From: Planctomycetaceae bacterium
Lineage (GTDB): Bacteria; Planctomycetota; Planctomycetia; Planctomycetales; Planctomycetaceae
Assembly: GCA_020850695.1 (NCBI GenBank)
Contig: JADZEF010000016.1
Coordinates: 1-39,333, forward strand
Reading direction: 5' to 3'
Length of the DNA: 39,333 nucleotides
Numbering within the stretch: the stretch's first letter is position 1; each line of letters starts with the position of its first letter. The notes under the pieces are model-generated. The model was given only the letters and a program-made list of their open reading frames with translations, was not told where the DNA came from and searched no databases. This document shows, one piece after another, positions 1 through 8,941 of this stretch. Both the position numbers and the translations under genes were made by a program.

Positions 1-684
1 GATTCGGCCAACCTCAACGTGACGTCAACCGTCGCCATCAAGCCGGGCGTCGGTTTCCAGATTGCCCAGGGAAGCACGGCCACGGTCGGGGCCCTGCCGA
101 TCGCCGTCGACCTGCCGACCTGGAACAACCTGATGGCAGGGGCGATCACCGCCGACCAGTACAAGTACAACGCCAGCACGGGGACGGTGTCGCCAGGTGC
201 GGACGGCGTGTTCGAGATCAACATCTACCCCGAGGGGACGACGAACCTGCCGCCGGGCAACCGCGGCACCGTCGACCTGGGAAGCCCCAACAACAGCACC
301 GCCGACCTCGTCCGTCAGATCCGCTACGGGCTCAACGCGAACGACCTCAGCTACTTCGGCGGATCGCTGCGCACCGACCTCGGCCCGCTCTACATCAACG
401 GCGACACCGGCATCAGTGCGGGCATCAAGGACGACCTGGCAGCCATCATCGGCCAGCCGCGGGCGATTCCGATCTTCACGACCGTCAGTGGGCCGGGCAA
501 CAACGCCACCTACACCGTGGTGAAGTTCGTCGGCGTGCGGATTCTGTATGTGAAGCTGACCGGCAGCCCGAGCCAGAAAAAGGTGATCGTGCAGCCGGCC
601 GCCTTCAGCAGCCCGTACGTCATCACTGGAAACGTCGAGATGACGAGCGATTCGTTCTACGGAAAGCCGCACCTCGTCGATTGA
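1..684 (+). CDS. TadG-like pilus assembly protein, C-terminal part (5' truncated by window edge)
   Basis: The reading frame is open from base 1 and ends at the TGA at 684, so at least 227 residues of the C-terminus are present and the true start lies upstream of the window. The segment looks like the extracytoplasmic C-terminal part of planctomycete TadG-type proteins: a repetitive, Gly/Asn/Thr-rich beta-type sequence containing LPPGNRGTVDLGSPNNSTAD and GDTGISAGIKDDLAAIIGQP. No membrane segment lies in the visible part; in TadE/G proteins the single N-terminal helix would be in the missing half. A TadE-like gene follows 165 bp downstream, which supports a Tad (Flp-type) pilus locus continuing to the left. 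The family call is from recognition of this conserved C-terminus plus context; the exact role in pilus assembly is inferred. Confidence 0.7.
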   Translation, partial: DSANLNVTSTVAIKPGVGFQIAQGSTATVGALPIAVDLPTWNNLMAGAITADQYKYNASTGTVSPGADGVFEINIYPEGTTNLPPGNRGTVDLGSPNNSTADLVRQIRYGLNANDLSYFGGSLRTDLGPLYINGDTGISAGIKDDLAAIIGQPRAIPIFTTVSGPGNNATYTVVKFVGVRILYVKLTGSPSQKKVIVQPAAFSSPYVITGNVEMTSDSFYGKPHLVD

Positions 685-705
685 AGCGATGCCTGCCCCG
701 CTGCA

Positions 706-745
706 CGCGAAGTCCCGGCGAGTGCCGCCTCGCCGGGACTTCGCG
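706..745 (+). terminator. Strong hairpin downstream of the TadG-like gene
   Basis: A perfect 17-bp inverted repeat (706-722 with 729-745) encloses a 6-nt loop (TGCCGC), 22 bases after the stop codon at 684. It is followed by GGGGGC, not by a T-run, so it is not a textbook Rho-independent terminator, but stem length and position fit transcription termination or 3' end protection between the TadG- and TadE-like genes. Confidence 0.6.
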
Positions 746-849
746 GGGGCGCACGCTTCGACTTTGCATCCGCCTCCGCACGACATTCCACGCCGCCGAC
801 CCTTTTCGATCGGCCGCGCTCACCGAACACGATCGAAAGCCCATTCGTC

Positions 850-1299
850 ATGAAAGCCCTTCGCCGTCCTCCGCACCGCAAGCAACGCCGCGGCGCCGCC
901 CTGGTCGAAGCCGCCCTGGTGCTCCCCGTCTTCGTCGGCGTCACGCTCGGCATCGTCGAGTTCGGCCGGGCGATGATGATCGGCCAGCTGGTGACCAACG
1001 CGGCCCGCGAGGGGGCCCGCCTGGCCATCATCGAAGGCTCGACCAACAGCGATGTCGAAGCCTCGGTCCGCAACTTCCTCCAGCAATCGGCGGGAGCGTC
1101 CGCAGCCAACGTGGGGATCACGATCACGATCGCCCAAGCCGCCGGCAATCCGAACCCGGGTGGCAGCCTGGAGTCGTCCCACAGCAAGGACGTCGTCACC
1201 GTCCGCGTCGAAGTCCCGTTCAGCAGCGTGAGCTTCGTGAAGGGCTCGTTCCTCGAGGGAAAGAAGCTCGTCGGACAGAGCACGATGCTGCACGAGTGA
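850..1299 (+). CDS. TadE-like pilus assembly protein
   Basis: This 149-residue protein has the classic TadE layout: a short basic N-terminus (MKALRRPPHRKQRRG), then GAALVEAALVLPVF and a hydrophobic helix (about residues 16-40) ending in IVEFGRAMM, followed by a small extracytoplasmic domain. The conserved Glu (VEAALVLP) in the helix is the TadE/G hallmark and resembles a pseudopilin processing region. TadE-family minor pseudopilins take part in Flp/Tad pilus assembly and are processed by the TadV prepilin peptidase (family knowledge). The ATG at 850 is chosen because it places the positive residues directly before the helix. The gene lies just after the TadG-like gene and converges on the C14 gene at 1381. 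Confidence 0.85.
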   Translation: MKALRRPPHRKQRRGAALVEAALVLPVFVGVTLGIVEFGRAMMIGQLVTNAAREGARLAIIEGSTNSDVEASVRNFLQQSAGASAANVGITITIAQAAGNPNPGGSLESSHSKDVVTVRVEVPFSSVSFVKGSFLEGKKLVGQSTMLHE

Positions 1300-1302
1300 G
1301 TC

Positions 1303-1336
1303 GGCGGGCTCCGCCTGCGAGCGTCACGTTGCTCGC
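1303..1336. terminator. Two small adjacent hairpins between convergent genes
   Basis: GGCGG(1303-1307)/CCGCC(1311-1315) is followed at once by GCGAGC(1317-1322)/GCTCGC(1331-1336). They sit in the 81-bp gap between the convergent TadE-like and C14 genes and could terminate from either side. No T-run is present, so confidence is modest. Confidence 0.4.
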
Positions 1337-1380
1337 TCTCCCGGTCAACGCCGGAAGAACGCCGCCAAACCTCAGTGGCG

Positions 1381-3489
1381 CTATTTCTTAGGAGCGGCCG
1401 CCTTCAGCGGGCCAACGGCCAGCGGGTTCAAAAGGTAATTCGCCGCGGGCGAACCAAGATTGAGCCGGATGCCGCGGAAGGGGCCGTATCCGTCCGCCGG
1501 CAGAGCGACCGCTTTCGTCTGGCTGCCATCGGCCGTCATGCGGAAGATTCCCTCCTGTCGCTCGAGCCGCAGTCGAATCGGTTTGTTGTATTCGTAGGGG
1601 AAGTGGGCATCGTTCGTTCCGACCCGGAGCGTCATTTGGCCGGCCGTGGCCACCTTGACGGGGAGCGAAGGCCAGTCATCCTTGCCCAGCAGAGTCATCT
1701 CGATGATGGTGTGCGACTTGTAGATGACGTCCATTTCGACATAGAAGTCGCCGACGATTTCCATCGGATCCGAGATCACCTGCTGCTGACCATTCGGCCC
1801 GACAACTCCCACCGGCGTCCATCCTTTCGGAAGCTCTCCTCTCTTGAGAGCCCGAACGTTGGGAATAACCGGTTTCGTCTCGCCCACGACCTCGGTCAAC
1901 GTGAGCGGTCCCATTTTGAGCGACCGCACGAGAATCGATGACTGGACCGAGCCGAATTCGAGCTCGATTCCGTACAGCGTCGGCACTTCGTCCCCTCGCA
2001 GGACAATGGCGGTGCGGTCGTCCCCGTTGATTGAGAATCGAAGGTCCATCTCACGGCGTTCGATACGGCACCAGTAAGCATCCTTGAAGCCGTAATCCAC
2101 GATCTTCCGGTTGTCGCCCAGAGCCACCGCCAAGGACTGCCCGAAGGTCATCTTCAGTGTGGGACCCAACCGCCCATTCTCTTCGATGAGTTTGACCTCG
2201 AAGGTGTCCCTGTTGTGAGGGACCAGTTCGAACTCGATGAAATAGTCTCCCGGCAATTCGACCGGCGGCGACTTGAGCGTGTTCTGCACCGCCGAGCCGG
2301 CGGTCGGTGTGGCGGTGAGGGCCAGCGCCGGATACCCCTGCGAGAGATCGACGCCGACCAGCCCCTGCCCTTTCCAGGTCTTCGGAAGGTCCCCCGCGCG
2401 CACCTTGGAGATGTCGAGAGCCAGATAGGTTCCCTCGCCTTGATCGACCGGCCGGACCGCCGTGTTTGTCGGCGGCGCGTTTTTCGGAGCCGGCGTGTTG
2501 CCCGATGGCTTGTTGGGCATCGGACTGGACGAGACGGGTTTGCTCGTTGTCGTGCCGGCCGTCTTCATCGGCATCGGCTTGGTCGACGGCGTATCCGGAG
2601 CCGACTTGTCATAGGTCCGCAGCACCCATCGTCCAGACGAGGCACCGTGAAGCTCGGGGGTCTGAACGGCTTCGAGCGTGTTGCGGGCGAAGGCTTCGGT
2701 CTTCTTGCGGGTCTGATAGACCAGGTCGTCGAGCGTCAGTTCCTTGTCGGAATCGACGCCTTTCTTCCAGACGTCGAGGATGTGATAGAAGAAGACGCCG
2801 TGCTGAAGTTCGGGCCACTCGAAGCTTTGTTGACCAGCCGAGCAACTGAAGAAGGCCATGACGCTTTCCGGCACCGCCTGCTTCTGCGGGCGGGTGACGC
2901 TTTCGAGGTCGACCGTCTTGCGGCTGCGTGAAACGGTGGTCCGCGGATCGTTGCGGCAGGCGTCGACCAACAGCAGCTTCTTCTTGGCCGGGCACGCCTT
3001 CATGGCGTCGTAGACTTCCTTCAGCGGAATCAGTGTCTCCTTGTTCTCGAGGACCACGTCGAGCGGGCAGAAGTAGCTCGACGGGTCTCCCTTGAACTGC
3101 ACGCCGTGCCCGGCGAACGCGAGGATGATCGTGTCGTCCTCGTCGCGCCCCGAGAGGATCAGCGTGAGCTGCTTGCGGATCTTGGCGGCTTCGGGAAAGA
3201 GCCGGGCGGGGATCGTCCCGGCCGGATCGTCGTGCATCAGCGTGATATTCTCTTTCTTGAACCCGGACGCCAGCAGGACCTCGTTGAACTCGAGAATGTC
3301 ATTCCGCGAGTACGGGAGCTTGTGCAGTTGCTTGGCATCGTATTCGCCGACGGCCACGAGGAACGCGTAGTTCTCGCCGGCCAGTACGAGGTTCCGGGGA
3401 CTCGCGATTGCGAACACGATGACAGCGAAGATAGCGAAAAAGGAGATCAGGCGCCGAAGGCAGCCGATTGCCGAGGCGGATGGACGCAT
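1381..3489 (-). CDS. Caspase-family (peptidase C14) protein with two C-terminal beta domains
   Basis: A 702-residue predicted cysteine peptidase. An N-terminal hydrophobic helix (about residues 12-31) acts as signal peptide or anchor. The caspase p20-like domain (about 40-295) carries both catalytic residues: His128 in FAGHG and Cys178 in LLLVDACRND. A p10-like part follows (FFSCSAGQQSFE, then GVFFYHIL). Residues about 296-350 form a Pro/Thr/Ser linker. The rest is two tandem, related domains (about 358-530 and 544-696), each opening with LPKxW followed by a GDFYVEMDV-like strand, probably LamG/jelly-roll type sandwiches. The start has AGGA eight bases upstream. Bacterial C14 proteins cleave after basic residues and are linked to signalling or cell death in general; the substrate here is unknown. 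Transcribed opposite to the Tad genes. Confidence 0.85.
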   Translation of the reverse strand: MRPSASAIGCLRRLISFFAIFAVIVFAIASPRNLVLAGENYAFLVAVGEYDAKQLHKLPYSRNDILEFNEVLLASGFKKENITLMHDDPAGTIPARLFPEAAKIRKQLTLILSGRDEDDTIILAFAGHGVQFKGDPSSYFCPLDVVLENKETLIPLKEVYDAMKACPAKKKLLLVDACRNDPRTTVSRSRKTVDLESVTRPQKQAVPESVMAFFSCSAGQQSFEWPELQHGVFFYHILDVWKKGVDSDKELTLDDLVYQTRKKTEAFARNTLEAVQTPELHGASSGRWVLRTYDKSAPDTPSTKPMPMKTAGTTTSKPVSSSPMPNKPSGNTPAPKNAPPTNTAVRPVDQGEGTYLALDISKVRAGDLPKTWKGQGLVGVDLSQGYPALALTATPTAGSAVQNTLKSPPVELPGDYFIEFELVPHNRDTFEVKLIEENGRLGPTLKMTFGQSLAVALGDNRKIVDYGFKDAYWCRIERREMDLRFSINGDDRTAIVLRGDEVPTLYGIELEFGSVQSSILVRSLKMGPLTLTEVVGETKPVIPNVRALKRGELPKGWTPVGVVGPNGQQQVISDPMEIVGDFYVEMDVIYKSHTIIEMTLLGKDDWPSLPVKVATAGQMTLRVGTNDAHFPYEYNKPIRLRLERQEGIFRMTADGSQTKAVALPADGYGPFRGIRLNLGSPAANYLLNPLAVGPLKAAAPKK

Positions 3490-3873
3490 CGCATATTTCC
3501 TGAAATGGATGGGTCAGGCGTCGGGAGCGTGCCCGATGAGCCATCGTTGGATGTCGCGCAGGTGACGTGCGGACGCCCTTATTGCACAAATCCCGATCCG
3601 CGAAAGCAAGACGTTTCTGCCGGATCTACTTGGACTTAGAGGAAGCATGTGGAGGTGTTTACCCGATTGCCCGGGAGGCACTGCACAAGCCGAACTCGCA
3701 AGCGGATCTCGGTTGTTGAGAACGCTTCCAGTGAGCGGACATCACACGGATAGACATCACAACGTCAAAACGGCGGGACTCTTCCCTTGGAAATCTGCGA
3801 GGCAATTCATGCGGCGAACGCCGGTGAAGGAGAGGCAGGAGGCCAACTGAGATCGGCAACCAGCAGACCCTTC
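3490..3873. other. Intergenic region upstream of the C14 gene
   Basis: 384 bases between the 3' end of ilvA and the 5' end of the C14 gene, both on the minus strand. It should hold the C14 promoter; no convincing -35/-10 pair, hairpin or small gene was recognised. Short frames in both strands lack ribosome sites and family resemblance. Confidence 0.5.
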
Positions 3874-5394
3874 CTACCTGAGAAACATGCGATACGCCGG
3901 ATTGTCCGTCTCGTCGACCCACGGGTAGCCGAGCGACTCGATGAACTGCTGGAACGCGGCGTCATCCGTGGCGGGGATCTGCAGGCCGACGAGAATACGA
4001 CCGTAATCGGCCCCCTGGTCGCGGTAGTGGAACAATGTAATGTTCCAGGTGGGACGCATGCCGTGCAGGAACCGCATCAGCACGCCGGGCCGCTCGGGGA
4101 ACGTGAAGCGATAGAGCCGCTCGTCGGCCGCCTGAGTACTGCGGCCCCCCACCATGTAGCGGACGTGTTCCTTCGACAGCTCGTCTTCGACGAGGTCGAC
4201 TGCGGTGAAGCCATGCCCGGTGAACTTCTCCCGAAGTCGCGCGGCGTCGTCGCGGCTCGACGTCGAGAGCCCCAGCAGCACGTGGGCGTCCTGACGATCG
4301 CAGATGCGGTAGCTGAACTCGGTCACGTTCCGCTGGCCGACCAGCTCGCACAGCCGCCGCAGGCTCCCCGCGTGCTCGGGCATCGTGATGGCGAACAGCG
4401 TCTCACGCTCTTCCCCCACCTCGGCCCGCTCGGCGACAAACCGCAGCCGGTCGAAGTTCATATTCGCCCCGCACGTGATGGCGATGAGCGTTTCCCCTTT
4501 CAGGTTGTGCTGCGCGGCATACTGCTTGAGGGCCGCCACGCCTAAGGCTCCCGCCGGCTCGAGAATGCTCCGCGTGTCCTCGAACACATCCTTGATCGCC
4601 GCACACACCGCATCCGTGCTCACCAGCACGTAGTCGTCGACGAGCTGCCGCGCCAGCGCGAAGGTCTCCTCACCCACCTGCTTGACGGCCGTGCCATCGG
4701 AGAACAATCCCACATCGTCGAGCCGCACCCGCTCTCCGGCCCTTACGGATTTCGCCATCGCGTCCGAATCGACCGTCTGCACGCCGATCACCCGGATCTC
4801 GGGCCGCACCGCCTTGATGTACGCCGCCACGCCCGCAATCAAGCCCCCGCCTCCGATCGCCACGAACACCGCATGGATCGGATGCTGGTGCTGCCGCAGG
4901 ATCTCCATCCCGACCGTTCCCTGGCCGGCAATCACGTCAGGGTCGTCGAAGGGATGCACGAAAGTCAGCCCCTGCTCGCGACCGAGTTCGACGGCCCGCG
5001 CGTAGGCGTCGGAATAGCTGTCGCCGTGCAGAACGACCTCGCCCCCCAGAGCCTCCACCGCTTCGAGCTTCAGCCGCGGGGTCGTCACCGGCATGACGAT
5101 GACCGCACGGCAACCGAGCCGTTGAGCGCTCAGCGCCACGCCCTGAGCATGGTTCCCGGCCGACGCGCAGATGACTCCACGAGCCAATTGCTCCGCGGGG
5201 AGCCGCGCCATCTTGTTGTACGCGCCGCGCAACTTGAAGCTGAAGACCGGTTGCGTGTCCTCGCGCTTCAGCCACACCCGGTTTCCGAGCCGCGCCGAGA
5301 GCTTCGCCGCCGGCTCCAGCGCCGACTCGATCGCGACGTCATAAACCCGGGCCGTCAGAATCCGCTGCAGGTAGTCCATCAAGGAGACTGGCAT
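3874..5394 (-). CDS. ilvA: Threonine ammonia-lyase (threonine deaminase), biosynthetic type
   Basis: This 506-residue enzyme converts L-threonine to 2-oxobutanoate and ammonia, the first step toward isoleucine, using PLP. The PLP lysine is Lys54 in FSFKLRGAYNKM; the SAGNHAQGVALSAQ loop (about residue 78 on) and the glycine-rich phosphate loop IGGGGLIAG are intact. The catalytic domain covers about residues 1-320. The C-terminus holds two ACT-like regulatory segments (about 330-410 and 425-506; the second includes RFTFPERPGVLMRFL), so the length and layout match the long, isoleucine-regulated IlvA of E. coli rather than the short catabolic TdcB. No other isoleucine gene is adjacent. ATG at 5394 gives a family-typical N-terminus; ATG five codons later is an alternative. 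Confidence 0.95.
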   Translation of the reverse strand: MPVSLMDYLQRILTARVYDVAIESALEPAAKLSARLGNRVWLKREDTQPVFSFKLRGAYNKMARLPAEQLARGVICASAGNHAQGVALSAQRLGCRAVIVMPVTTPRLKLEAVEALGGEVVLHGDSYSDAYARAVELGREQGLTFVHPFDDPDVIAGQGTVGMEILRQHQHPIHAVFVAIGGGGLIAGVAAYIKAVRPEIRVIGVQTVDSDAMAKSVRAGERVRLDDVGLFSDGTAVKQVGEETFALARQLVDDYVLVSTDAVCAAIKDVFEDTRSILEPAGALGVAALKQYAAQHNLKGETLIAITCGANMNFDRLRFVAERAEVGEERETLFAITMPEHAGSLRRLCELVGQRNVTEFSYRICDRQDAHVLLGLSTSSRDDAARLREKFTGHGFTAVDLVEDELSKEHVRYMVGGRSTQAADERLYRFTFPERPGVLMRFLHGMRPTWNITLFHYRDQGADYGRILVGLQIPATDDAAFQQFIESLGYPWVDETDNPAYRMFLR

Positions 5395-5465
5395 GCCTGC
5401 ATGATACGGACCTCAATCTTTCCGCACCAACGCGACACCTGCACCGGTGCGGCGCCGTCGAGCCA

Positions 5466-5499
5466 GCACCCCGGCTGCGGCTCTGAGCAGCCGGGGTGC
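5466..5499. terminator. Perfect hairpin 1 downstream of the nucleoside hydrolase-like gene
   Basis: A 13-bp perfect inverted repeat: GCACCCCGGCTGC (5466-5478) pairs with GCAGCCGGGGTGC (5487-5499) over an 8-nt loop. It lies between the minus-strand nucleoside hydrolase-like gene and ilvA. It lacks a T-run and is built of the same GCACCC...GGGTGC ends as the next hairpin, suggesting a repeated element used as a terminator. Confidence 0.5.
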
Positions 5500-5539
5500 C
5501 GTAGCAAACGGCTCACGAATCCTCACGTCGCTTGATTCG

Positions 5540-5573
5540 GCACCCAGGGTGCCCAGAGCTGCACCCTGGGTGC
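5540..5573. terminator. Perfect hairpin 2 downstream of the nucleoside hydrolase-like gene
   Basis: GCACCCAGGGTGC (5540-5552) pairs perfectly with GCACCCTGGGTGC (5561-5573) over an 8-nt loop, 12 bases beyond the stop codon of the minus-strand gene that ends at 5586. Each arm is itself nearly palindromic (GCACCC-A-GGGTGC), so alternative small hairpins can form. Confidence 0.55.
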
Positions 5574-5585
5574 GAGGAAAGACGC

Positions 5586-6629
5586 TCACGGCTTCAAGGC
5601 CCGCGGCGGCTGGCTCGTCAATTGGACGAGGGCTTCCTGCACGCGGGCGCGTTGCGTCTCGTTCATCTTGAGATAGCGGTGCCGTCCCCCGTCCTTTCGC
5701 TCGAACTTCGAGAAGCCATCGTTCTCGATGGTGACGCGTCCCGGCGGAGAGAGGTCGAAGTAGCCACGGTCGGGATGGACGGCATAGAGCACGCTCGTCA
5801 GGTCCCACGTCGGACGGTTGTGCGGGGGAGGGTTGTAGCGGCGATAGGATTCCGCCACCGGGTGATCTTCGACGTAGCCGAAGTCACGGAGGATGCTTTC
5901 GGCCGGATAGGGGACGGCGATCCCGATCTCGAACCCGCTCCAGACGACCTCAGTCGGCCACTCATCGGCGAGCTTCCGGCAGTTCGCGATGTCCTGGACG
6001 ACGTTGTACTCGCAGTAGTGGGCGTTGCCGTTGATCGGCGTGAACGCGCCGGCCATGACCGACAGAACCTTCACCTTTTTCGCGACGAGATCGCGGCCCG
6101 CCAGCGGCGAGACGTCGTCGGCTTTGGAATCGAGCAACCGCGCGAGATTCGTCGAGAAGCCGACCTGCACCAGGGCGACCGAGCCGTCCGGTTGAGCGGC
6201 GAGCAGCTTCCGCAGCAGCGCGACCGCCTCGGGGGCGTTGCGTCCGCTTTCGAGGCGGTGCGGGTAGCGGAAGTGGTCCCCCTTCTTTTCGCCGGCCAGA
6301 GGCAGATACTTTCCCGGGTCGGGCGTCTTCCCGTTTCGGACGACGCCGATCGGGATGTCCGGCCGGCCGTAGAACGTGTTGATGAGGTCGACGAAAGGGC
6401 CGGCGAGGTCGCTGTCTTTCGTGACGGTGACCCCCAGCAGCCGGCATGCGCCGCGCGATTCCAGTGCGTGGAGGACGCCCAGCGCCAGGACGTCATCCAC
6501 GTCATTGCCGACGTCGGTGTCGAAGAGGACGGCGACGGGCTCGCTGCCCGCGACAATTCTCCCCGGCAGTAGAGAAGTCAGGGCCATGATCACCAGGAAC
6601 AAACGGCGAGCGAGGGAGCGAACTTGCAT
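5586..6629 (-). CDS. Secreted nucleoside hydrolase-family protein (IU_nuc_hydro type)
   Basis: The 347-residue protein opens with a signal peptide (about residues 1-28, RRLFLVIMALTSLLPGRIVAG) and then DTDVGNDVDDVLAL, the Asp-cluster that binds Ca2+ and ribose in inosine-uridine-type nucleoside hydrolases. LVQVGFSTNLARLL and SVMAGAF match further family blocks. Family members split the N-glycosidic bond of ribonucleosides; periplasmic planctomycete versions often have unproven substrates, so the activity is inferred. GTG at 6632 directly precedes the chosen ATG at 6629. The gene is in line with ilvA but separated by two hairpins, so probably a separate transcript. Confidence 0.85.
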   Translation of the reverse strand: MQVRSLARRLFLVIMALTSLLPGRIVAGSEPVAVLFDTDVGNDVDDVLALGVLHALESRGACRLLGVTVTKDSDLAGPFVDLINTFYGRPDIPIGVVRNGKTPDPGKYLPLAGEKKGDHFRYPHRLESGRNAPEAVALLRKLLAAQPDGSVALVQVGFSTNLARLLDSKADDVSPLAGRDLVAKKVKVLSVMAGAFTPINGNAHYCEYNVVQDIANCRKLADEWPTEVVWSGFEIGIAVPYPAESILRDFGYVEDHPVAESYRRYNPPPHNRPTWDLTSVLYAVHPDRGYFDLSPPGRVTIENDGFSKFERKDGGRHRYLKMNETQRARVQEALVQLTSQPPRALKP

Positions 6630-7467
6630 CACGGTATCCGAGAGAATAACGCGGAAGCACGGGAACAGCCTGTCGCGGAGATACTCAAGGAATTCGACAG
6701 GGGAACATATTCGGGCACGTGACCGAAGGCGGGGACGCTCGCCTCGACTCTCCGCAGGAGGGTCCCACTCGTCCGACTCACGCTCTTCAAGGAGACAATT
6801 GGCACGACGTGCGGCGTCCGAACAAACCCTCGGGCGGTGTCGAAGTCAAATGGTTTCGGGCGAATCGTTCGGATCGACTCCGCGGCTGCCGGGTGAACCT
6901 GACTTCGTGAGTATCTCGTCAAAGCTGTGATCCCGCAACGACTTCGCTCGCTACGAAGCGGCATGCTACTGGCTGTCGGCCCTTCTGGTTTATGGACACG
7001 GACCGAAAAACATGATGTTTAGACTTATCGACATCAAGTTGAACGCTGGGTCTCGCGGGGGCGGAATGTCCCTCGATGCGACCCTCACTGAGGTCTTTTA
7101 CTCGGCCTTCCGGCAGATTCCAAGAATTCGATTCCCTTGTTTCTCCATGATCAGTTCGCCAGAATCACGTCTGTCGATGCTTCGGTCAAAGAGGAACTTC
7201 CCCTCTTGAGCGTACTTGATTGGTTGAAGCACTCGACTCCCGCCGATAATCCCCCGCCCCCCCGCAATCCCCGCCCGGCAACAGTTTCGTTTCCCACATC
7301 GATGACCTTGGTGACCTTGTCGAGGGACGGGTCTGGCTGTCGCTTTTTCCCTCGCTCCCTTGTGCCCCCCTGCAATTGTCGGGAGAGGGCCCTGCCTCGG
7401 GCGGAACGTTGTATTCCTTCCTTCGTCTCACCTTCCTCTTTGTCAAAGTCCCTTTCTGGAGAATTCG
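6630..7467. other. Long intergenic region between divergent genes
   Basis: About 840 bases between the divergent nucleoside hydrolase-like and DUF1559 genes. It must hold both promoters. A weak -35/-10-like pair, TTGAAG (7224-7229) and GATAAT (7245-7250) with a short 15-bp spacer, points toward the DUF1559 gene. No RNA gene, long repeat or convincing small protein gene was seen; frames such as 7012-7209 have no family resemblance. Confidence 0.5.
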
Positions 7468-8409
7468 ATGCCTCGCCGAACTCGCCGGACGACCGGATTC
7501 ACGCTGATTGAACTGTTGGTGGTGATCGCGATCATCGCCATTCTGATCGCCCTGCTTCTGCCTGCCGTGCAGCAAGCACGGGAAGCCGCCCGCCGCTCCA
7601 CCTGCCAGAACAACCTGAAGCAGATGGGCATCGCCATGCACAACTATCATGACGTCGTCCAGGTCTTCCCGCCCGGCGTCATCCACAGCCTCACCAACGA
7701 CCCCATGGGCATCGGCACCGGATGGTCCTGGGGAACGTTCCTCCTCCCTTACATTGATCAGGCGCCGATCTTCAACCAGTTGAACACCCAGCGCCCCATC
7801 GATCCCACCAACGCCACTCAGTTGAGCCTGATCCGGACGATCATCCCCGTCTACAACTGCCCGTCCGACCCGCATCGCAACAACTCCGAGAACCCGTACG
7901 CCACGATTCGGATGTCGGGAGCCTCCACGGGGGTGGCGATCGGCAAGTCGAACTACCGCGCCGTCTTCGGACCGGGCGAAGCGAACTGCGTGCTGACCGA
8001 CGGCGGGGGGATGTTCTTCGCCAACAGCAACATCCGCATCCGCGACCTCAGCGACGGATCGACGAACACGTGGATGATCCTGGAATGCGACACGATGCTG
8101 TATCCCGCTCGGACGGGCGTCACGATCGAGCGTCACCAGGCGGCCAACTGGGCCGGCACTTCCGCCCCCAACTGCGCCGACACCAATTACGACATCCAGA
8201 AGGTTCTCGGGTACGTCCATAACACGTACGCCGAGATCAACGGCTCGGCCACGCGCATCGACCGCCGCGACCCGGGAAGCCAGCACCCCGGCGGCATGCA
8301 GATCGCGCTGGCCGACGGATCGGTGCGGTTCGTGAGCCAGAACATGAACATCGCGCTCGCAAAGAGCCTCTGTGCTCGCAGCGATGGAACGATCCCCGGA
8401 GAGTGGTGA
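7468..8409 (+). CDS. DUF1559 pilin-like protein
   Basis: A 313-residue protein of the family greatly expanded in Planctomycetota. The type IV prepilin motif is clear: basic leader [10 protein letters not shown], cleavage G10|F11, Glu at mature position 5 (FTLIE), then a hydrophobic helix to about residue 35 ([20 protein letters not shown]). SMART-typical [17 protein letters not shown] follows, and the C-terminal H-X9-DG type block is visible as [21 protein letters not shown] at 7458-7461 sits six bases before the ATG at 7468; an in-frame upstream extension to 7360 is rejected because it would bury the leader. A TTR-like lipoprotein gene follows after 124 bp, the usual planctomycete pairing. 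Function is unknown; probably a secreted pseudopilin-like surface protein. Confidence 0.95.
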   Translation: MPRRTRRTTGFTLIELLVVIAIIAILIALLLPAVQQAREAARRSTCQNNLKQMGIAMHNYHDVVQVFPPGVIHSLTNDPMGIGTGWSWGTFLLPYIDQAPIFNQLNTQRPIDPTNATQLSLIRTIIPVYNCPSDPHRNNSENPYATIRMSGASTGVAIGKSNYRAVFGPGEANCVLTDGGGMFFANSNIRIRDLSDGSTNTWMILECDTMLYPARTGVTIERHQAANWAGTSAPNCADTNYDIQKVLGYVHNTYAEINGSATRIDRRDPGSQHPGGMQIALADGSVRFVSQNMNIALAKSLCARSDGTIPGEW

Positions 8410-8533
8410 TCGATGCGGTGTCTGGACTTCGGGCGGAGCATCGTGTCGGCGCTGGCCTGAGCCGGGCCGACGGCTGCTCCGCATTTCTTTTTCCGCGCCG
8501 TTTCTGGTTTTCTCTCCGCCGAAGAGGCCTCTC

Positions 8534-8941
8534 ATGTCTGCTCGCATGACGATCCTTCGCTCACTGACCGTGTCTCTCGCCCTTTTCGGACTTGCGGGTT
8601 GTGGCGGAGGGCCGAAAGACCAGCCCACGCTGCATCCGGTGCATGGCGCCGTCACTCTCGATAGCCAGCCCTTGCCGAACGCCCGCGTCACCTTTACCCC
8701 CGCCAAAGGCCCTTCGTCGGCGGCCGTCACGGACGAGGCCGGCAAGTACACGCTGATGCACCGCTCCGGCGAGAAAGGGGCGGTCGAAGGAACCCACACC
8801 GTCGAAGTCAGTACCGACCTCGAGGGGAAGCACACGAAAGACGCCGAGAAGGTTCCGGCCAAGTTCAACACGCAGACCAATCTCTCGTTCATCGTGAAAA
8901 AGGGAGACAACGAATACGACATTCCGTTGACTTCGAAATAG
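8534..8941 (+). CDS. Small lipoprotein with transthyretin/carboxypeptidase-regulatory-like domain
   Basis: A 135-residue protein with a lipoprotein signal (LFGLAGC, lipid Cys23) followed by a single beta-sandwich: HPVHGAVTLDSQPLPNARVTF then DEAGKYTL, typical of the carboxypeptidase regulatory (TTR/CnaB-like) fold. In planctomycetes such lipoproteins regularly follow a DUF1559 gene and are thought to form an exported pair; partner binding is inferred from this linkage only. The ATG at 8534 is chosen because it starts the signal peptide; upstream in-frame codons encode no leader. Confidence 0.85.
   Translation: MSARMTILRSLTVSLALFGLAGCGGGPKDQPTLHPVHGAVTLDSQPLPNARVTFTPAKGPSSAAVTDEAGKYTLMHRSGEKGAVEGTHTVEVSTDLEGKHTKDAEKVPAKFNTQTNLSFIVKKGDNEYDIPLTSK

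Noticed and set aside
7012..7209. Short frame in the long intergenic region (65 codons)
   Set aside because: Lacks a ribosome site and any family resemblance; likely chance.
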